DNA from: Candidatus Brachybacter algidus
GTDB taxonomy: Bacteria; Bacteroidota; Bacteroidia; Chitinophagales; Saprospiraceae
Reading direction: 5' to 3'
NCBI GenBank assembly: GCA_016711705.1
Contig: JADJSK010000013.1
Span: 196,001 to 260,000, forward strand
DNA length: 64,000 bases
Part shown: positions 25,754-34,990 of the stretch, in pieces
How positions within the stretch are numbered: the first letter of the stretch is position 1
Layout of the letters: each line of letters opens with the position of its first letter
Made by a program: the position numbers and the translations under genes
Notes under the pieces: generated by a model
Told to the model about the DNA's origin: nothing
What the model saw: only the letters and a program-made list of their open reading frames with translations
Databases searched by the model: none

Positions 25754-26551
25754 ATGGTTAATGTTATCAAAAGAAACAATGTAGTGGTATCCGGACAAGG
25801 CGAACAAGTTATTTTGTTCGCTCATGGTTTCGGATGTGATCAAAAGGCTTGGAATTACATAAAGAGTTCCTTTGAAGACGATTATAAGATTGTCATGTTT
25901 GATTATGTAGGTGCCGGCAATTCAGATCTATCCGCGTACAAAGCTGAAAGATATGATTCTTTATATGGATATGCTAAGGATATCCTTGAGATTTGTGAAG
26001 AATTAGATCTTAAGGAGGTGATTTTTGTGGGACACTCGGTCAGTGCAATGATAGGAGCTTTGGCATCAATTGACAAACCTGATTTATTCAAAAAGTTGAT
26101 TTTTATAGGACCTTCTCCATGCTACATTCATAAGGAAAATTATAAGGGAGCTTTTGACCAGGAAACTATTGACGGCTTATTTGAAGTAATGGAAGAGGAT
26201 TATATTGGATGGGCCAATTCCCTTGCTCCGGCTATCATGGATCGAGATAATGGTCCGGAACTTGGCGAAGAACTAATAAATAATTTTTGTTCAATAGATC
26301 CTGTAATCGCCAGACAATTTGCCAAAGTTACCTTCCTGTCTGATAATAGACCTGATCTTCCCTTTATTCCAGTTGAAAACCTTACTATCCAGAGTTCTGA
26401 AGATATGATAGCGCCACTCTACATAGGACAATATATGAATGAGAATGTCCCGAATAATACCTTAGTAGTTCTGAATGCTAAGGGACATTGTCTCCACATG
26501 AGTCATCCTGAAGAGACTGTAAGAGTAATAAAGGATTTTATAAAACTTTGA
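25754..26551 (+). CDS. alpha/beta hydrolase, RsbQ-like
   Basis: The 265-residue protein has the alpha/beta-hydrolase core with nucleophile Ser95 in GHSVS, an acid at Asp217 (SSEDMIAP) and His245 (KGHCLHMS). The positions are close to those of Bacillus subtilis RsbQ (Ser96, Asp219, His247), a partner of the PAS-PP2C phosphatase RsbP in the energy-stress sigma-B pathway; plant KAI2/D14 receptors share the fold. Here no RsbP-like gene is adjacent; instead a small sigma-region-2-like gene follows 61 bp downstream on the same strand. A role in signalling is inference. Confidence 0.82.
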   Translation: MVNVIKRNNVVVSGQGEQVILFAHGFGCDQKAWNYIKSSFEDDYKIVMFDYVGAGNSDLSAYKAERYDSLYGYAKDILEICEELDLKEVIFVGHSVSAMIGALASIDKPDLFKKLIFIGPSPCYIHKENYKGAFDQETIDGLFEVMEEDYIGWANSLAPAIMDRDNGPELGEELINNFCSIDPVIARQFAKVTFLSDNRPDLPFIPVENLTIQSSEDMIAPLYIGQYMNENVPNNTLVVLNAKGHCLHMSHPEETVRVIKDFIKL

Positions 26552-26612
26552 TTGTCAATTAATTTTCCTAAATTTAAGTTGTTTTTAGTTTAAAATTTTA
26601 GAATTGAAAGAA

Positions 26613-26894
26613 ATGAGCAAATCAGATGACAATAAAATAATTGAGGAATATGACAGGATTGCACCTATAATCTATGGTAATATTTTGAATCAAGTCCCGC
26701 AGGAACCTATTGCAAATAATATTTTTGAAAAGGTAATGGTTGAAGTTTTGGCAGAAGATTTACCTCAAAACGAGAGCTTGCAAAGTCCCATTATAACCAT
26801 ACTTAATAAAGCCCGTAAAAAAAGTAAAAAGACCATCGATTCACTGAATTTATTTAGGGAATGTAGTGGTGGAATTGAAGTGAAAAAGAGTTGA
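26613..26894 (+). CDS. small protein resembling sigma-70 region 2 (no region 4)
   Basis: The ATG at 26613 gives 93 residues; a slightly longer reading would need TTG. Its core (EYDRIAPIIYGNIL... then IFEKVMVEV and SLQSPIITILNKARKK) resembles the pattern of ECF sigma region 2 (helix, RxAP-YG-IL, acidic-hydrophobic stretch, SL-x-I-N-AR). There is no region 4 or stop-codon remnant of one nearby. It could be a sigma decoy, an anti-sigma partner, a decayed sigma factor, or an unrelated helical protein. Confidence in being a gene is moderate: it is close to the RsbQ-like gene and on the same strand. Confidence 0.5.
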   Translation: MSKSDDNKIIEEYDRIAPIIYGNILNQVPQEPIANNIFEKVMVEVLAEDLPQNESLQSPIITILNKARKKSKKTIDSLNLFRECSGGIEVKKS

Positions 26895-26909
26895 GAAGTT
26901 AACAGTTTT

Positions 26910-27655
26910 TAGAAGTCAGAAGTCAGAAGTCAGAAGTCAGAAGTCCCCTGGATGACATTATTCAATCTACATTTCGACAGTTCAATAATCGACTGAAATT
27001 AACATCAAGAAGTTGAGATTGCTCTTATTACCCACTACCTATTCGTCTGAATCACGCTTGCCTGCCAACAAAGGCAGGGATTAAACGGATTAAAGGATTT
27101 CCCTGATTTAAAAATTAGAAGTTAAAAATATGAAATTAGAATGATTCCCATAAGCGACTTTATTCAATCTACATTTCGACAGTTCAATAATCGACTGAAA
27201 TTAAGATCAAGAAGTCGAGATTACTCTGATTACCCATTACCAATCACCCATCTGTCTGAATCACGCTTGCCTGCCAACAAAGGCAGGGATTAAACGGATT
27301 AAAGGATTACACTGATTTAAGTTAGAAATATGAAATTAGAATGATTCCAAGTAACGACTTTATTTAATTTAAATTTCAGCAGCTCAATAATCGACTGAAA
27401 TTAACATCAAGAAGTTGAAATTGCTCTTACCCATTACCCATTACCCATTACCCATTACCCATTACCCATCACCCATCTGTCTGAATCACGCTTGCCTGCC
27501 AACAAAGGCAGGGATTAAACGGATTAATGGATTACACTGATTTAAAAGTTAGTATGCCTTTCTTAGATACGTTATCATCAATTCATATTTTTTCTGCTCA
27601 ATAATCGCCTGTGATTTAAATCAGGAAGTGCTACCCACTCTTATTACTGATTACT
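26910..27655. repeat. ~200-214-bp tandem repeat array (4 copies) and AGAAGTC microsatellite
   Basis: The phrase T(T/C)CAATAATCG recurs at 26981, 27183, 27383 and about 27597, spacings of 202, 200 and 214 bp. Units carry ATTACCC-type words, the hairpin GCCTGCC-AACAAA-GGCAGG, and TATGAAATTAGAATGATTCC. The unit is the reverse complement of the array at 11.3-12.0 kb. The array is preceded at 26914-26943 by about four AGAAGTC heptamers. It fills the gap 26895-27657, with no gene. Confidence 0.88.
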
Positions 27656-27657
27656 GA

Positions 27658-28148
27658 TTACTCATTTCCTATCCTCATCTTCTGCAGATATTCATCGATT
27701 TTCTCAGGTTTATCGATGGGAGCGAATCTTTTCACAGGATTTCCATTTGAATCGATCAGAAACTTGGTAAAATTCCATTTTATCTTATTCCCAAACCATC
27801 CATGCAGCTTCTTTTTCAAATATTTAAACAATGGATGAGCGCTATCACCATTGACATCTACCTTTTCAAACATAGGAAATGTTACCCATAGTTGATTGAA
27901 CAAGTGGCCTCTATTTCATCCACACCACCCGGCTCCTGCTGTCCAAATTGATTGCATGGAAAGCCTAAGATGACCAAGCCGTCATCTTTGTACTTATTAT
28001 AGAGCGTCTCCAGTCCTTCATATTGTGGAGTCAAACCACATTGGCTCGCTGTATTTACAACAAGTATTGTCTTGCCTTTGTATTCTTCAAAATTGACTTT
28101 CTTTCCTCTAAGACTATTAGCTGAAAAATTATAAAATGAATCGCTCAT
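27658..28148 (-). pseudogene. glutathione peroxidase family, frameshifted
   Basis: The upstream part (28148-27888) encodes Cys37 in NTASQCGLTPQY and FPCNQFGQQEPG, the two catalytic motifs, and the downstream part encodes FPMFEKVDVNG and WNFTKFLID with the Trp/Asn of the catalytic tetrad. A one-base shift at a G-run (CCC at 27885-27887 on the plus strand) splits the gene: one extra G would join SINYG to VTFPMF. Joined, the product would be about 163 residues, a normal length for a non-selenium GPx. The downstream part also has a TTG codon, but a frameshift is simpler. It may be a real mutation or a homopolymer error. Confidence 0.82.
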
Positions 28149-28165
28149 AAATTTTATGTATTAAT

Positions 28166-28603
28166 TTAATTTATTGGTGGATTTAGTCCTTTTTTTGTCC
28201 AAGCGTTGGTAGACCATAATGCCAAGGCAATCAGTACTGGTTGGAAAAATAATCTGATCAGTCTCGCTGAATCCGTGTCCAGTCCGAATCCGTCACGTTG
28301 ATTTGCCCATTGTGCGATATTGCCGGGAAAGACTGCTACAAAGAATGCTGCAGTGATCCACCCTATGGTAACTTTATATTTAGGAAGTGCTATCAACGAT
28401 GCTCCAAGGATTATTTCTACAATTCCCGACATAATTACGACTGTGTCTGCATCAATAGGAAGCCATGGAGGAACCTGCGCTTGAAACTCTTGTCGACTAA
28501 AGCTCAAATGGGATATGCCTGCTCCAAGAATGAAGGCACCGAGGACGATTCGCCCGATGTTTTTGAATAGTTGAGGTGTTAGAATCGATTTTCGGGTAGT
28601 CAT
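28166..28603 (-). CDS. DoxX-like integral membrane protein
   Basis: The 145-residue protein has four predicted helices (about 14-32, 53-72, 76-95, 115-134) in the DoxX layout; conserved-looking GAFILGAGISHL near the first helix and AAFFVAVFPGNIAQW near the third match the family. DoxX proteins are associated with redox or thiol homeostasis in some bacteria. It sits 17 bp upstream of the glutathione peroxidase gene on the same strand, which fits a shared oxidative-stress role, now compromised if the GPx is truly broken. Confidence 0.78.
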   Translation of the reverse strand: MTTRKSILTPQLFKNIGRIVLGAFILGAGISHLSFSRQEFQAQVPPWLPIDADTVVIMSGIVEIILGASLIALPKYKVTIGWITAAFFVAVFPGNIAQWANQRDGFGLDTDSARLIRLFFQPVLIALALWSTNAWTKKGLNPPIN

Positions 28604-28924
28604 ATTTTATTTTTTAATTCAAATATTTATAGAACATGAAGGATAAAAACGTGCAGATTAACATCCTATGGCCGTTCTTATAACTCTATGAGAGAAGTTT
28701 AAGTTTTACAATCGAATGACATCTATAAAGATTTTATTTTTACGAGTAGCAAATACCATCATTTTTCTTTGATCTCAACTTGCTGTTTTAACACTTCAAT
28801 TAATTTTAAATATTGAAATATTATATGTTTTATATTCGCAAGTAAAAGAAGTAGAATCGAGGAAATTTATGTCTTTTAAAAATTTATATCCATTTGGGAT
28901 GAGAGCCAACTAAATATTATTTTG

Positions 28925-29175
28925 ACTCAAGTTTCGGTAGTCAAATTTACTTTTTTGAAAGATAAATTTTAATTTTAATAAAATGTTAGATGTTAGAAGC
29001 TTGTCCGACAAAGCTGTGGCGAGGGCGGGGTAGATTTTAGATGGCTTTCCATCAATCACATGGATATTTTTTCTATTAAACTTATTAAAGAAAAAATATG
29101 AATCAATTGACTAAACTCCATCTAACATCTAACATCAGGCATCTACCTTTGTTTCTTAACTGCCGAAACTTGAGT
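28925..29175. mobile_element. MITE-like element with 7-bp target duplication
   Basis: A 251-bp element is bounded by ACTCAAGTTTCGG(T/C)A terminal inverted repeats (28925-28939 and 29161-29175). It is flanked on both sides by TATTTTG (28918-28924 and 29176-29182), a perfect 7-bp target-site duplication. It encodes no protein, so it would need a transposase in trans. A second, degenerate copy sits 3.7 kb away in opposite orientation at 25013-25296. The rest of the gap 28604-29323 shows no gene. Confidence 0.82.
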
Positions 29176-29323
29176 TATTTTGATTTACAATACATTTTTT
29201 AAAGTGCACATACTCTGAAACGGTTACTATGCAAGCTTTAAATCTTATATTGAAATGCATATCTGCATTTACATTAGTTTTTTTTAATTAATTTGAGTTA
29301 AATTCACAGAATAATTAGCTCAC

Positions 29324-31390
29324 TTGAGATTTATTATCATCTATATTATCCTTTCTTTCATTGCATGTCATATACATGGACAGGCAGTGATTCCTAAAAT
29401 TTCACTTGAAAAAAGAAAAGGACAAACTCAGATCAATTTGGTGGATGAAATGATCGAACAGGCTCGACTTGATTGGCTCTCTGGAATGGACTCCCTTGCC
29501 TATGCAAAATTAGAAAAAGCCATCATTGATTCAAAAAAGCTAAATTACGCAATGGGCGAGGCCAATGCCAGAAGCCAATGGGTGCGAATTGAGATGGATT
29601 ATCAAGATCAGGAGCCACTTGCTCAAAGGCATTTAGATACAATGTTTCAATTAGCTAAAAAGGCAAAAATGCCTCTCATAGAGGGTATCGCACTGTTTAG
29701 AAGGGCGCAGATAGATTATGATTTCCCTGAGAGATATGAAAACGCCATGAAGATGCTACATCATTCTAATGAAATCTTTAAAAGCGAAGGAAACAAGCAA
29801 TGGGAGGCATTATATTATTCCGAATACGGTAGTGTACTCACCTATAAAGGACAATATTATGAAGCACTTGACCTGCTACTTAAAGCAAAAAAAATTCAGG
29901 ATAAATATCAATTAGTTTCAAATCTAAAATCTACTATATCCAGTATTGCGAATATTTATCTCATGATCAAGAAATACGATCTGGCGCTGAAATTTTCTAA
30001 TGAAGGTGAACATTTAGCAGATAGCCTAAATGATTTGAATACCAAAGTATTTTACAAGAACCAAAAAGGTGTGATTCTTAACAAGCAATTCAAATTTAAA
30101 GCAGCTATTACGCAGTTCAAAGGAGGCATATCTATCCAGGAACCCATGGGTAAGAACCAGCGACTGGTCAGTATGTACGCAAATCTGGCTGATGCTTATA
30201 TAAAAACAAATGACTTGGATTCTTCCCAAAAATACAACGACCTTGCCAAAACTTTACACAAGAAGTTGACTGGTGAACAAAGTTGGGGATTTCACACAGT
30301 TTTCATTAATGATGCAAAAATAGCTTTGTTGAAGGGAAAACTGTCTGAAGCAATTGAAATTGCGAATTTTGGTCTAACGATCCTTGAAAAATCTGATATT
30401 ACATTTCCTTCTGAAAAGAAAGAATATTATGAGATCTTGTCAAATGCCTATGAAAGGAACGGAGAAAGCAGGAAAGCTTTTGAAAATTACAAGAATTATC
30501 AACGATGGTCTGATACGATATATAATCAGGATATCAATACTCAGTTATTGGAAAAAGCTTACAACTATGAAATTTCCAAAAATGAACAAATTTCAAAGTT
30601 GAATCTTGAAAAAGTTAAACACCAGAAATTGATGACTACACGTAATTTACTTATCATCATTTCTATAATTGGATTTTTTAGCACCTTATATATTCTCAGG
30701 ACCAATAAAAAATTAAAAGAAATAAATTTTGCTCTAAAAACTAAAAATTTAGAGATTGAAAATGCTTTATACCAGGGCCAGAATATCGAAAGACGAAGGT
30801 TGGCTGCTATTGATCAAGAGGATCAAAATGCCCAACTTACTACTTTGAGATCATTAATTAAAGCCATAGACCCGGATCAACTTGATGACCATAATAGTGT
30901 AATTTATAAGAAACTCATTGACATAACAACAGGTGCAACTAATGTTGATGGACTTATCTTTCACAATACACTTCCCGGTGTTTTGGAGCAAGATGGAATT
31001 GTGGCAGCGACTCATGCTTTAGTTTCAAAATTGACGGTGCAATACAATACATTGTTTAATTTAAAGGAAGAAGATCACATTGGACGATTTCAAATAGATA
31101 TGGAACACCAATTGTACCAGATTATTCTTGAATCAATCAACAATATTGTTAAACATGCTGATGCGAGCTTCGTGAATATCAATTTCAAGAAAGTAGATAG
31201 TCTATTCATTGTAACTGTGGAAGACGATGGTCGGGGAATTGATGTTGATCTTAAAAAAGAGGGAAAGGGTATTAGTAAAATGATCAGTTTGGCTAATAAA
31301 ATGGGTGGTGAATACAAAATTGAGAATTTGCTTCCAAATGGCACGAAGATTTGGGTCAAGGTACCGATTGAAGAACATTCAAAGAACTAA
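29324..31390 (+). CDS. TPR sensor histidine kinase-like protein lacking the phosphoacceptor His
   Basis: The 688-residue protein starts at TTG (29324), chosen because it opens the signal peptide MRFIIIYIILSFIACHIHGQ; no better ATG precedes it. Residues about 40-400 are helical repeats with the TPR look, then comes a membrane helix (441-459) and a NarL/LytS-type dimerisation segment. There ERRRLAAIDQEDQNAQL occupies the place of the usual ERxRIA-LHDG: the His is Gln498 and the Asp is Glu. The ATPase domain retains an N-box (ESINNIVKHA), G1 (DDGRGID) and a GKGISKM box. It likely binds ATP but cannot autophosphorylate in the usual way. No response regulator is adjacent. Confidence 0.85.
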   Translation: MRFIIIYIILSFIACHIHGQAVIPKISLEKRKGQTQINLVDEMIEQARLDWLSGMDSLAYAKLEKAIIDSKKLNYAMGEANARSQWVRIEMDYQDQEPLAQRHLDTMFQLAKKAKMPLIEGIALFRRAQIDYDFPERYENAMKMLHHSNEIFKSEGNKQWEALYYSEYGSVLTYKGQYYEALDLLLKAKKIQDKYQLVSNLKSTISSIANIYLMIKKYDLALKFSNEGEHLADSLNDLNTKVFYKNQKGVILNKQFKFKAAITQFKGGISIQEPMGKNQRLVSMYANLADAYIKTNDLDSSQKYNDLAKTLHKKLTGEQSWGFHTVFINDAKIALLKGKLSEAIEIANFGLTILEKSDITFPSEKKEYYEILSNAYERNGESRKAFENYKNYQRWSDTIYNQDINTQLLEKAYNYEISKNEQISKLNLEKVKHQKLMTTRNLLIIISIIGFFSTLYILRTNKKLKEINFALKTKNLEIENALYQGQNIERRRLAAIDQEDQNAQLTTLRSLIKAIDPDQLDDHNSVIYKKLIDITTGATNVDGLIFHNTLPGVLEQDGIVAATHALVSKLTVQYNTLFNLKEEDHIGRFQIDMEHQLYQIILESINNIVKHADASFVNINFKKVDSLFIVTVEDDGRGIDVDLKKEGKGISKMISLANKMGGEYKIENLLPNGTKIWVKVPIEEHSKN

Positions 31391-31511
31391 TTTATTCAAT
31401 ACCAACTATTTTATATTTATCGGATAAATGATGGGAAGGAATTGAGGAATGTGGTGAAATTAATTGAAGGTATGGTGACGATAGTTGGGAAATTTTAGAG
31501 GATGTAGCTAC

Positions 31512-31736
31512 TCATAAACTATCGATGAAAGATTTAATATTATCAGCCTTTACTTCGGTAAAATTTCCTTCAGCAATTTGTTTTTTACTTTCTTCTATTT
31601 TAGCCACAAAGTCAAGATCATAGTTTTCTACTTTTGAAATTTCAAATTTGATTTTAAGGGCTTGCATAAAGGCTTTCAAAGCTGAAACTTGCTCAATGGT
31701 TTGCGGATGTGCTATGAATATATCTTGTGATTTCAA
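31512..31736 (-). CDS. DUF2683-like small protein (antitoxin-like)
   Basis: The 74-residue protein begins with a short beta-strand/helix (IFIAHPQTIEQVSALKAFMQ), followed by a K-rich strand and a C-terminal helix with KKQIAEGNFTEV. This resembles small DUF2683-type proteins, sometimes found as antitoxins, but no toxin gene is next to it. A coding role is plausible because the frame uses normal codons and has a compact amphipathic pattern. Function is unknown, and it could be an orphan antitoxin (inference). Confidence 0.5.
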   Translation of the reverse strand: MKSQDIFIAHPQTIEQVSALKAFMQALKIKFEISKVENYDLDFVAKIEESKKQIAEGNFTEVKADNIKSFIDSL

Positions 31737-31990
31737 AATATGATTGGTTTATATATCAACGAAGTATTTGAAATTTTTATGCTAATTGTAATAATAATAA
31801 TTTTGAATGCCCTTTGTTCATTATCTCCTTCCAATAGTTCGATTTGTCTTTACCTTAATTTTCTTTTGCAATAACTACAAACAAATATAAATAAAAGCGC
31901 AGAGAAAATGACCTATTTTTAATGTTGAAACTATCTTTTGGGATTACGAATCGAAAAAAGAATCCTTGACAAGAAAGTTATTTCTTTTAT

Positions 31991-32070
31991 GTCTTCGCAA
32001 GGTCACCAGTCACAGACTGGCGCCAACGTGGAAAAAATCGGGAACTCACAGACTGCCGCCAGCGTGGAAG
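31991..32070. repeat. GCC-hairpin dispersed repeat, copy and partial copy
   Basis: CGCAAGGTCACCAGTCACAG is followed by ACTGGCGCCAACGTGG, where CCAGTC/GACTGG form a short palindrome (one arm variant). A partial second copy follows at 32045-32068 (CAGACTGCCGCCAGCGTGG). Similar copies lie at 39248, 43494 and 44383. It occupies part of the gap 31737-32087, in which I see no gene. Confidence 0.75.
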
Positions 32071-32087
32071 CTAGATAGTCGTGATTT

Positions 32088-33950
32088 CTATTTCAAATGC
32101 ACCAACAACACACTAATATCCGCCGGATTAATACCACTGATTCTGCCAGCCTGACCTAGAGATGCCGGCTTGTGCTTGTTGAGTTTTTCGCGTGCTTCGA
32201 GTGATAAAGAAGTTATTGTGTTGTAGTCGAAGTCGGGTTGCAACTTCATTTCTTCCAGCCTCGTCACCCTATTGACCATTTCCATTTCTTTGATGATGTA
32301 AGACTCATATTTCATATTAGTCTCCGCTAGTTGCACGATCTCCTCATCGTAATTGGAGAGAAAATTATTTAATGCTGGCATATGGGTGGCCATATCTCTG
32401 ATCTGAACATTCGGGCGCGTAATGACTTGGTCCATCTTGACCTTTTGCTTCATTGGGCTGCTTCCTATTGACTCCAAATGTACATTAAGTTCTGCCGGAT
32501 CAGCGCTTTGCTCTTTGAAATAAGTAAGGATCTCTTTGACTTTTTCATTTTTCTCGTGAACCCTCGCCATGCGCTTTTCAAGACCTTTCATGCCAAGTCC
32601 TTCAGCCAAAGGTGTTAATCTTAAGTCTGCATTATCTTGTCTGAGCAGGATTCTAAACTCTGCACGGGACGTAAACATCCTGTATGGCTCATTGGTGCCT
32701 TTATTGATCAGATCGTCGATGAGGACGCCTATGTAAGCTTCAGAACGGCCAAGAATGAATGGATCTCTTTCCTGCACAGCTAATGCAGCATTAATTCCTG
32801 CCATCATGCCCTGACAAGCAGCTTCCTCATATCCCGTAGTACCATTGATCTGTCCTGCGAAATACAAGCCTGCAATCAGATGAGTCTCCAACGACATCTT
32901 CAGCTGTGTAGGTGGAAAATAATCGTATTCAATGGCATAGCCAGGGCGGAACATTTTCACATCTTCGAAGCCGGGAATCATTTTCAGCGCCTTGTATTGC
33001 ACATCTTCAGGTAAAGAACTTGAAAAACCATTGACATAGATCTCGATGGTATTTCTGCCTTCCGGCTCTACAAATAACTGATGTCGCTCCTTATCTGCAA
33101 ATCTTTCGATCTTATCCTCTATAGATGGACAATAGCGTGGGCCACGTCCCTGGATCCTACCCTGAAACATAGGTGACTGAGCAAATCCTGTTTTTAAGAC
33201 TTCGTGGACCTTATCATTCGTATAAGTAATGTGACAAGGTATTTGATTTTTTATAGCGGGTGTATCAGAATAGGAAAATTTACCAGGGTTCTCATCACCC
33301 GGCTGTTCTTCCATATTGTTATAATTGAGGGAGCGACCATCGAGTCTTGGTGGCGTCCCTGTCTTCATTCGTCCTGCTTCAAATCCTAGTTCTACGAGTT
33401 GTTCCGTAATACCTTTAGCTGCACTTTCTCCAGCTCTTCCTCCACCGAATTGCTTCTCTCCGATGTGGATGATGCCATTCAGAAAGGTACCATTGGTCAA
33501 TACAACAGACTTACCACGAACTTCTATGCCCATGCCTGTTCTGATGCCGACGACTCTTTTATCTTTGACAATGAGGCCTGAGACCATTTCCTGCCAGAAG
33601 TCTATCAATGGATTTTGCTCCAGCATTTGTCTCCACTTCCCGGCAAATTCCATCCTGTCACTTTGTGCACGCGGACTCCACATGGCAGGGCCTTTGGACA
33701 AGTTGAGCATTCTGAACTGAATCATTGTATGATCCGTGACGATACCGGAGTATCCACCCAGTGCATCCACTTCTCTGACGATCTGTCCTTTGGCGACACC
33801 TCCCATAGCAGGATTGCAGGACATCTGTGCGATGGTCTGCATATTCATAGTGACGAGCAGTACTTTTGAGCCAAGATTGGCAGCACCCACAGCGGCTTCA
33901 CAACCTGCATGGCCTGCTCCGACTACTATCACATCATATTCTGGAAACAT
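32088..33950 (-). CDS. mnmG: tRNA uridine 5-carboxymethylaminomethyl modification enzyme MnmG
   Basis: The 620-residue protein is a complete GidA/MnmG: FAD-binding VVGAGHAGCEAA near the start, GGVAKGQIVREVDALGG, and C-terminal helical tail ending in ISGINPADISVLLVHLK. With MnmE it modifies the wobble uridine of some tRNAs using FAD and a folate C1 unit. The length is normal. It is transcribed on the minus strand with its own gap of about 306 bp upstream; no mnmE or rsmG is in this window. Confidence 0.97.
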   Translation of the reverse strand: MFPEYDVIVVGAGHAGCEAAVGAANLGSKVLLVTMNMQTIAQMSCNPAMGGVAKGQIVREVDALGGYSGIVTDHTMIQFRMLNLSKGPAMWSPRAQSDRMEFAGKWRQMLEQNPLIDFWQEMVSGLIVKDKRVVGIRTGMGIEVRGKSVVLTNGTFLNGIIHIGEKQFGGGRAGESAAKGITEQLVELGFEAGRMKTGTPPRLDGRSLNYNNMEEQPGDENPGKFSYSDTPAIKNQIPCHITYTNDKVHEVLKTGFAQSPMFQGRIQGRGPRYCPSIEDKIERFADKERHQLFVEPEGRNTIEIYVNGFSSSLPEDVQYKALKMIPGFEDVKMFRPGYAIEYDYFPPTQLKMSLETHLIAGLYFAGQINGTTGYEEAACQGMMAGINAALAVQERDPFILGRSEAYIGVLIDDLINKGTNEPYRMFTSRAEFRILLRQDNADLRLTPLAEGLGMKGLEKRMARVHEKNEKVKEILTYFKEQSADPAELNVHLESIGSSPMKQKVKMDQVITRPNVQIRDMATHMPALNNFLSNYDEEIVQLAETNMKYESYIIKEMEMVNRVTRLEEMKLQPDFDYNTITSLSLEAREKLNKHKPASLGQAGRISGINPADISVLLVHLK

Positions 33951-34256
33951 AGGAGGAAAAATAAGTTATAATATTAATGTTTATATATATTATCTTTTAT
34001 ACTATTGGATGTCAAATAAATATTTAGTTTATACTGGTTTATAAATTTCTGAATTTTTTTTATTTACCTTACACAATCATCGGAGTTTCTCTGCCTCTCT
34101 TCGTTAATCAGGCAAGACCGCCGTCGTTGAACTTAGTCGGGCAAGCTTCTAACTTCTGATTTCTAACTTCTAACTTTTAAATTCAAGTTGAGTAATATCA
34201 AGGGTTTTGTAAAAAATATTTTCTCCAAAACTTGATTTATAACGTTCGCGAAGTAA
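33951..34256. other. non-coding gap with dispersed words
   Basis: No gene is seen between DUF4290 and mnmG. The region has the GCAAGCTTCTAACTTCTGATTTCTAAC word family that recurs in many gaps, and an AT-rich stretch next to mnmG that should hold its promoter; no clear TAnnTTTG was found on that strand. Confidence 0.5.
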
Positions 34257-34937
34257 TTACCTTCTGCGATCTTTGGTTTGCATTGGTGGTTTGCGTTTGT
34301 TTTTCCAGCTTTTGACAGGAGTAGGCGTCTGTAGGAATCGCTTTTTAGCTTGTGATGACACCAAGCCGTCCAGATCTTTGTCCTCATCGATGCTTAATTC
34401 TCCTTTTGTGATAGACTGCAAGTCTTGACGTATCATATCGTCACTCACGAAATGTTCTTTATTCCAGGTTTTGTAAGCCAGCTTCATGTAAGAGCCTATG
34501 ACATCGACAAATTCCTTTTTAATTGGTCCATCTTCCATGCCGAGTGCCTTCTGGATCATCAGGTGCACATTGTATCCGTAATGCTTGAACTGAAGGTGGT
34601 GGACAGGATATTTGAGTTGTTCAGGACGTAGCATTTGATCCTCGAAGGTAGGTTTAACACCGCCTGGAGGCAGTACCTTTAATTCGAAACCAGCCATGTA
34701 ATACATGTCATGCCAAAGTTTTTCTCTATAGTTATCTACACTTTTGCTTTCCGGAAATAGCTGGATGATCATATCGATCGATCGCTCGATGTATGCTCTC
34801 TGTTCTTCAGGATCTTCCAGTTTCTTGATACTATTGGCCATTCTCTGAAGGTGTCTTCCGTATTCTGGAAGTACGAGGTGGTCACGTTCTGTATTATATT
34901 CTAATGTTTTTCTTTCTTCTAAACTTCTAATAGCCAT
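34257..34937 (-). CDS. DUF4290 family protein
   Basis: The 226-residue protein has the Bacteroidota-restricted DUF4290 look: NTERDHLVLPEYGRHLQRM near the start, then helical segments and a basic C-terminal tail (KRKPPMQTKDRRR). There is no signal peptide or membrane segment, so it is likely cytoplasmic. Function is unestablished. It follows glmS by 53 bp on the same strand and may belong to that operon. I assign the family name from memory. Confidence 0.82.
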   Translation of the reverse strand: MAIRSLEERKTLEYNTERDHLVLPEYGRHLQRMANSIKKLEDPEEQRAYIERSIDMIIQLFPESKSVDNYREKLWHDMYYMAGFELKVLPPGGVKPTFEDQMLRPEQLKYPVHHLQFKHYGYNVHLMIQKALGMEDGPIKKEFVDVIGSYMKLAYKTWNKEHFVSDDMIRQDLQSITKGELSIDEDKDLDGLVSSQAKKRFLQTPTPVKSWKNKRKPPMQTKDRRR

Positions 34938-34990
34938 AATGGTCTTTTGTAAAATGTAATGGTGAAATGTTGTTTGTAAAATGTAAAATG

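Noticed and set aside
25013..29175. Composite transposon
   Set aside because: The flanking copies are non-coding MITE-like elements and no transposase is present, so there is no evidence that the whole 4.2-kb segment moves as a unit.
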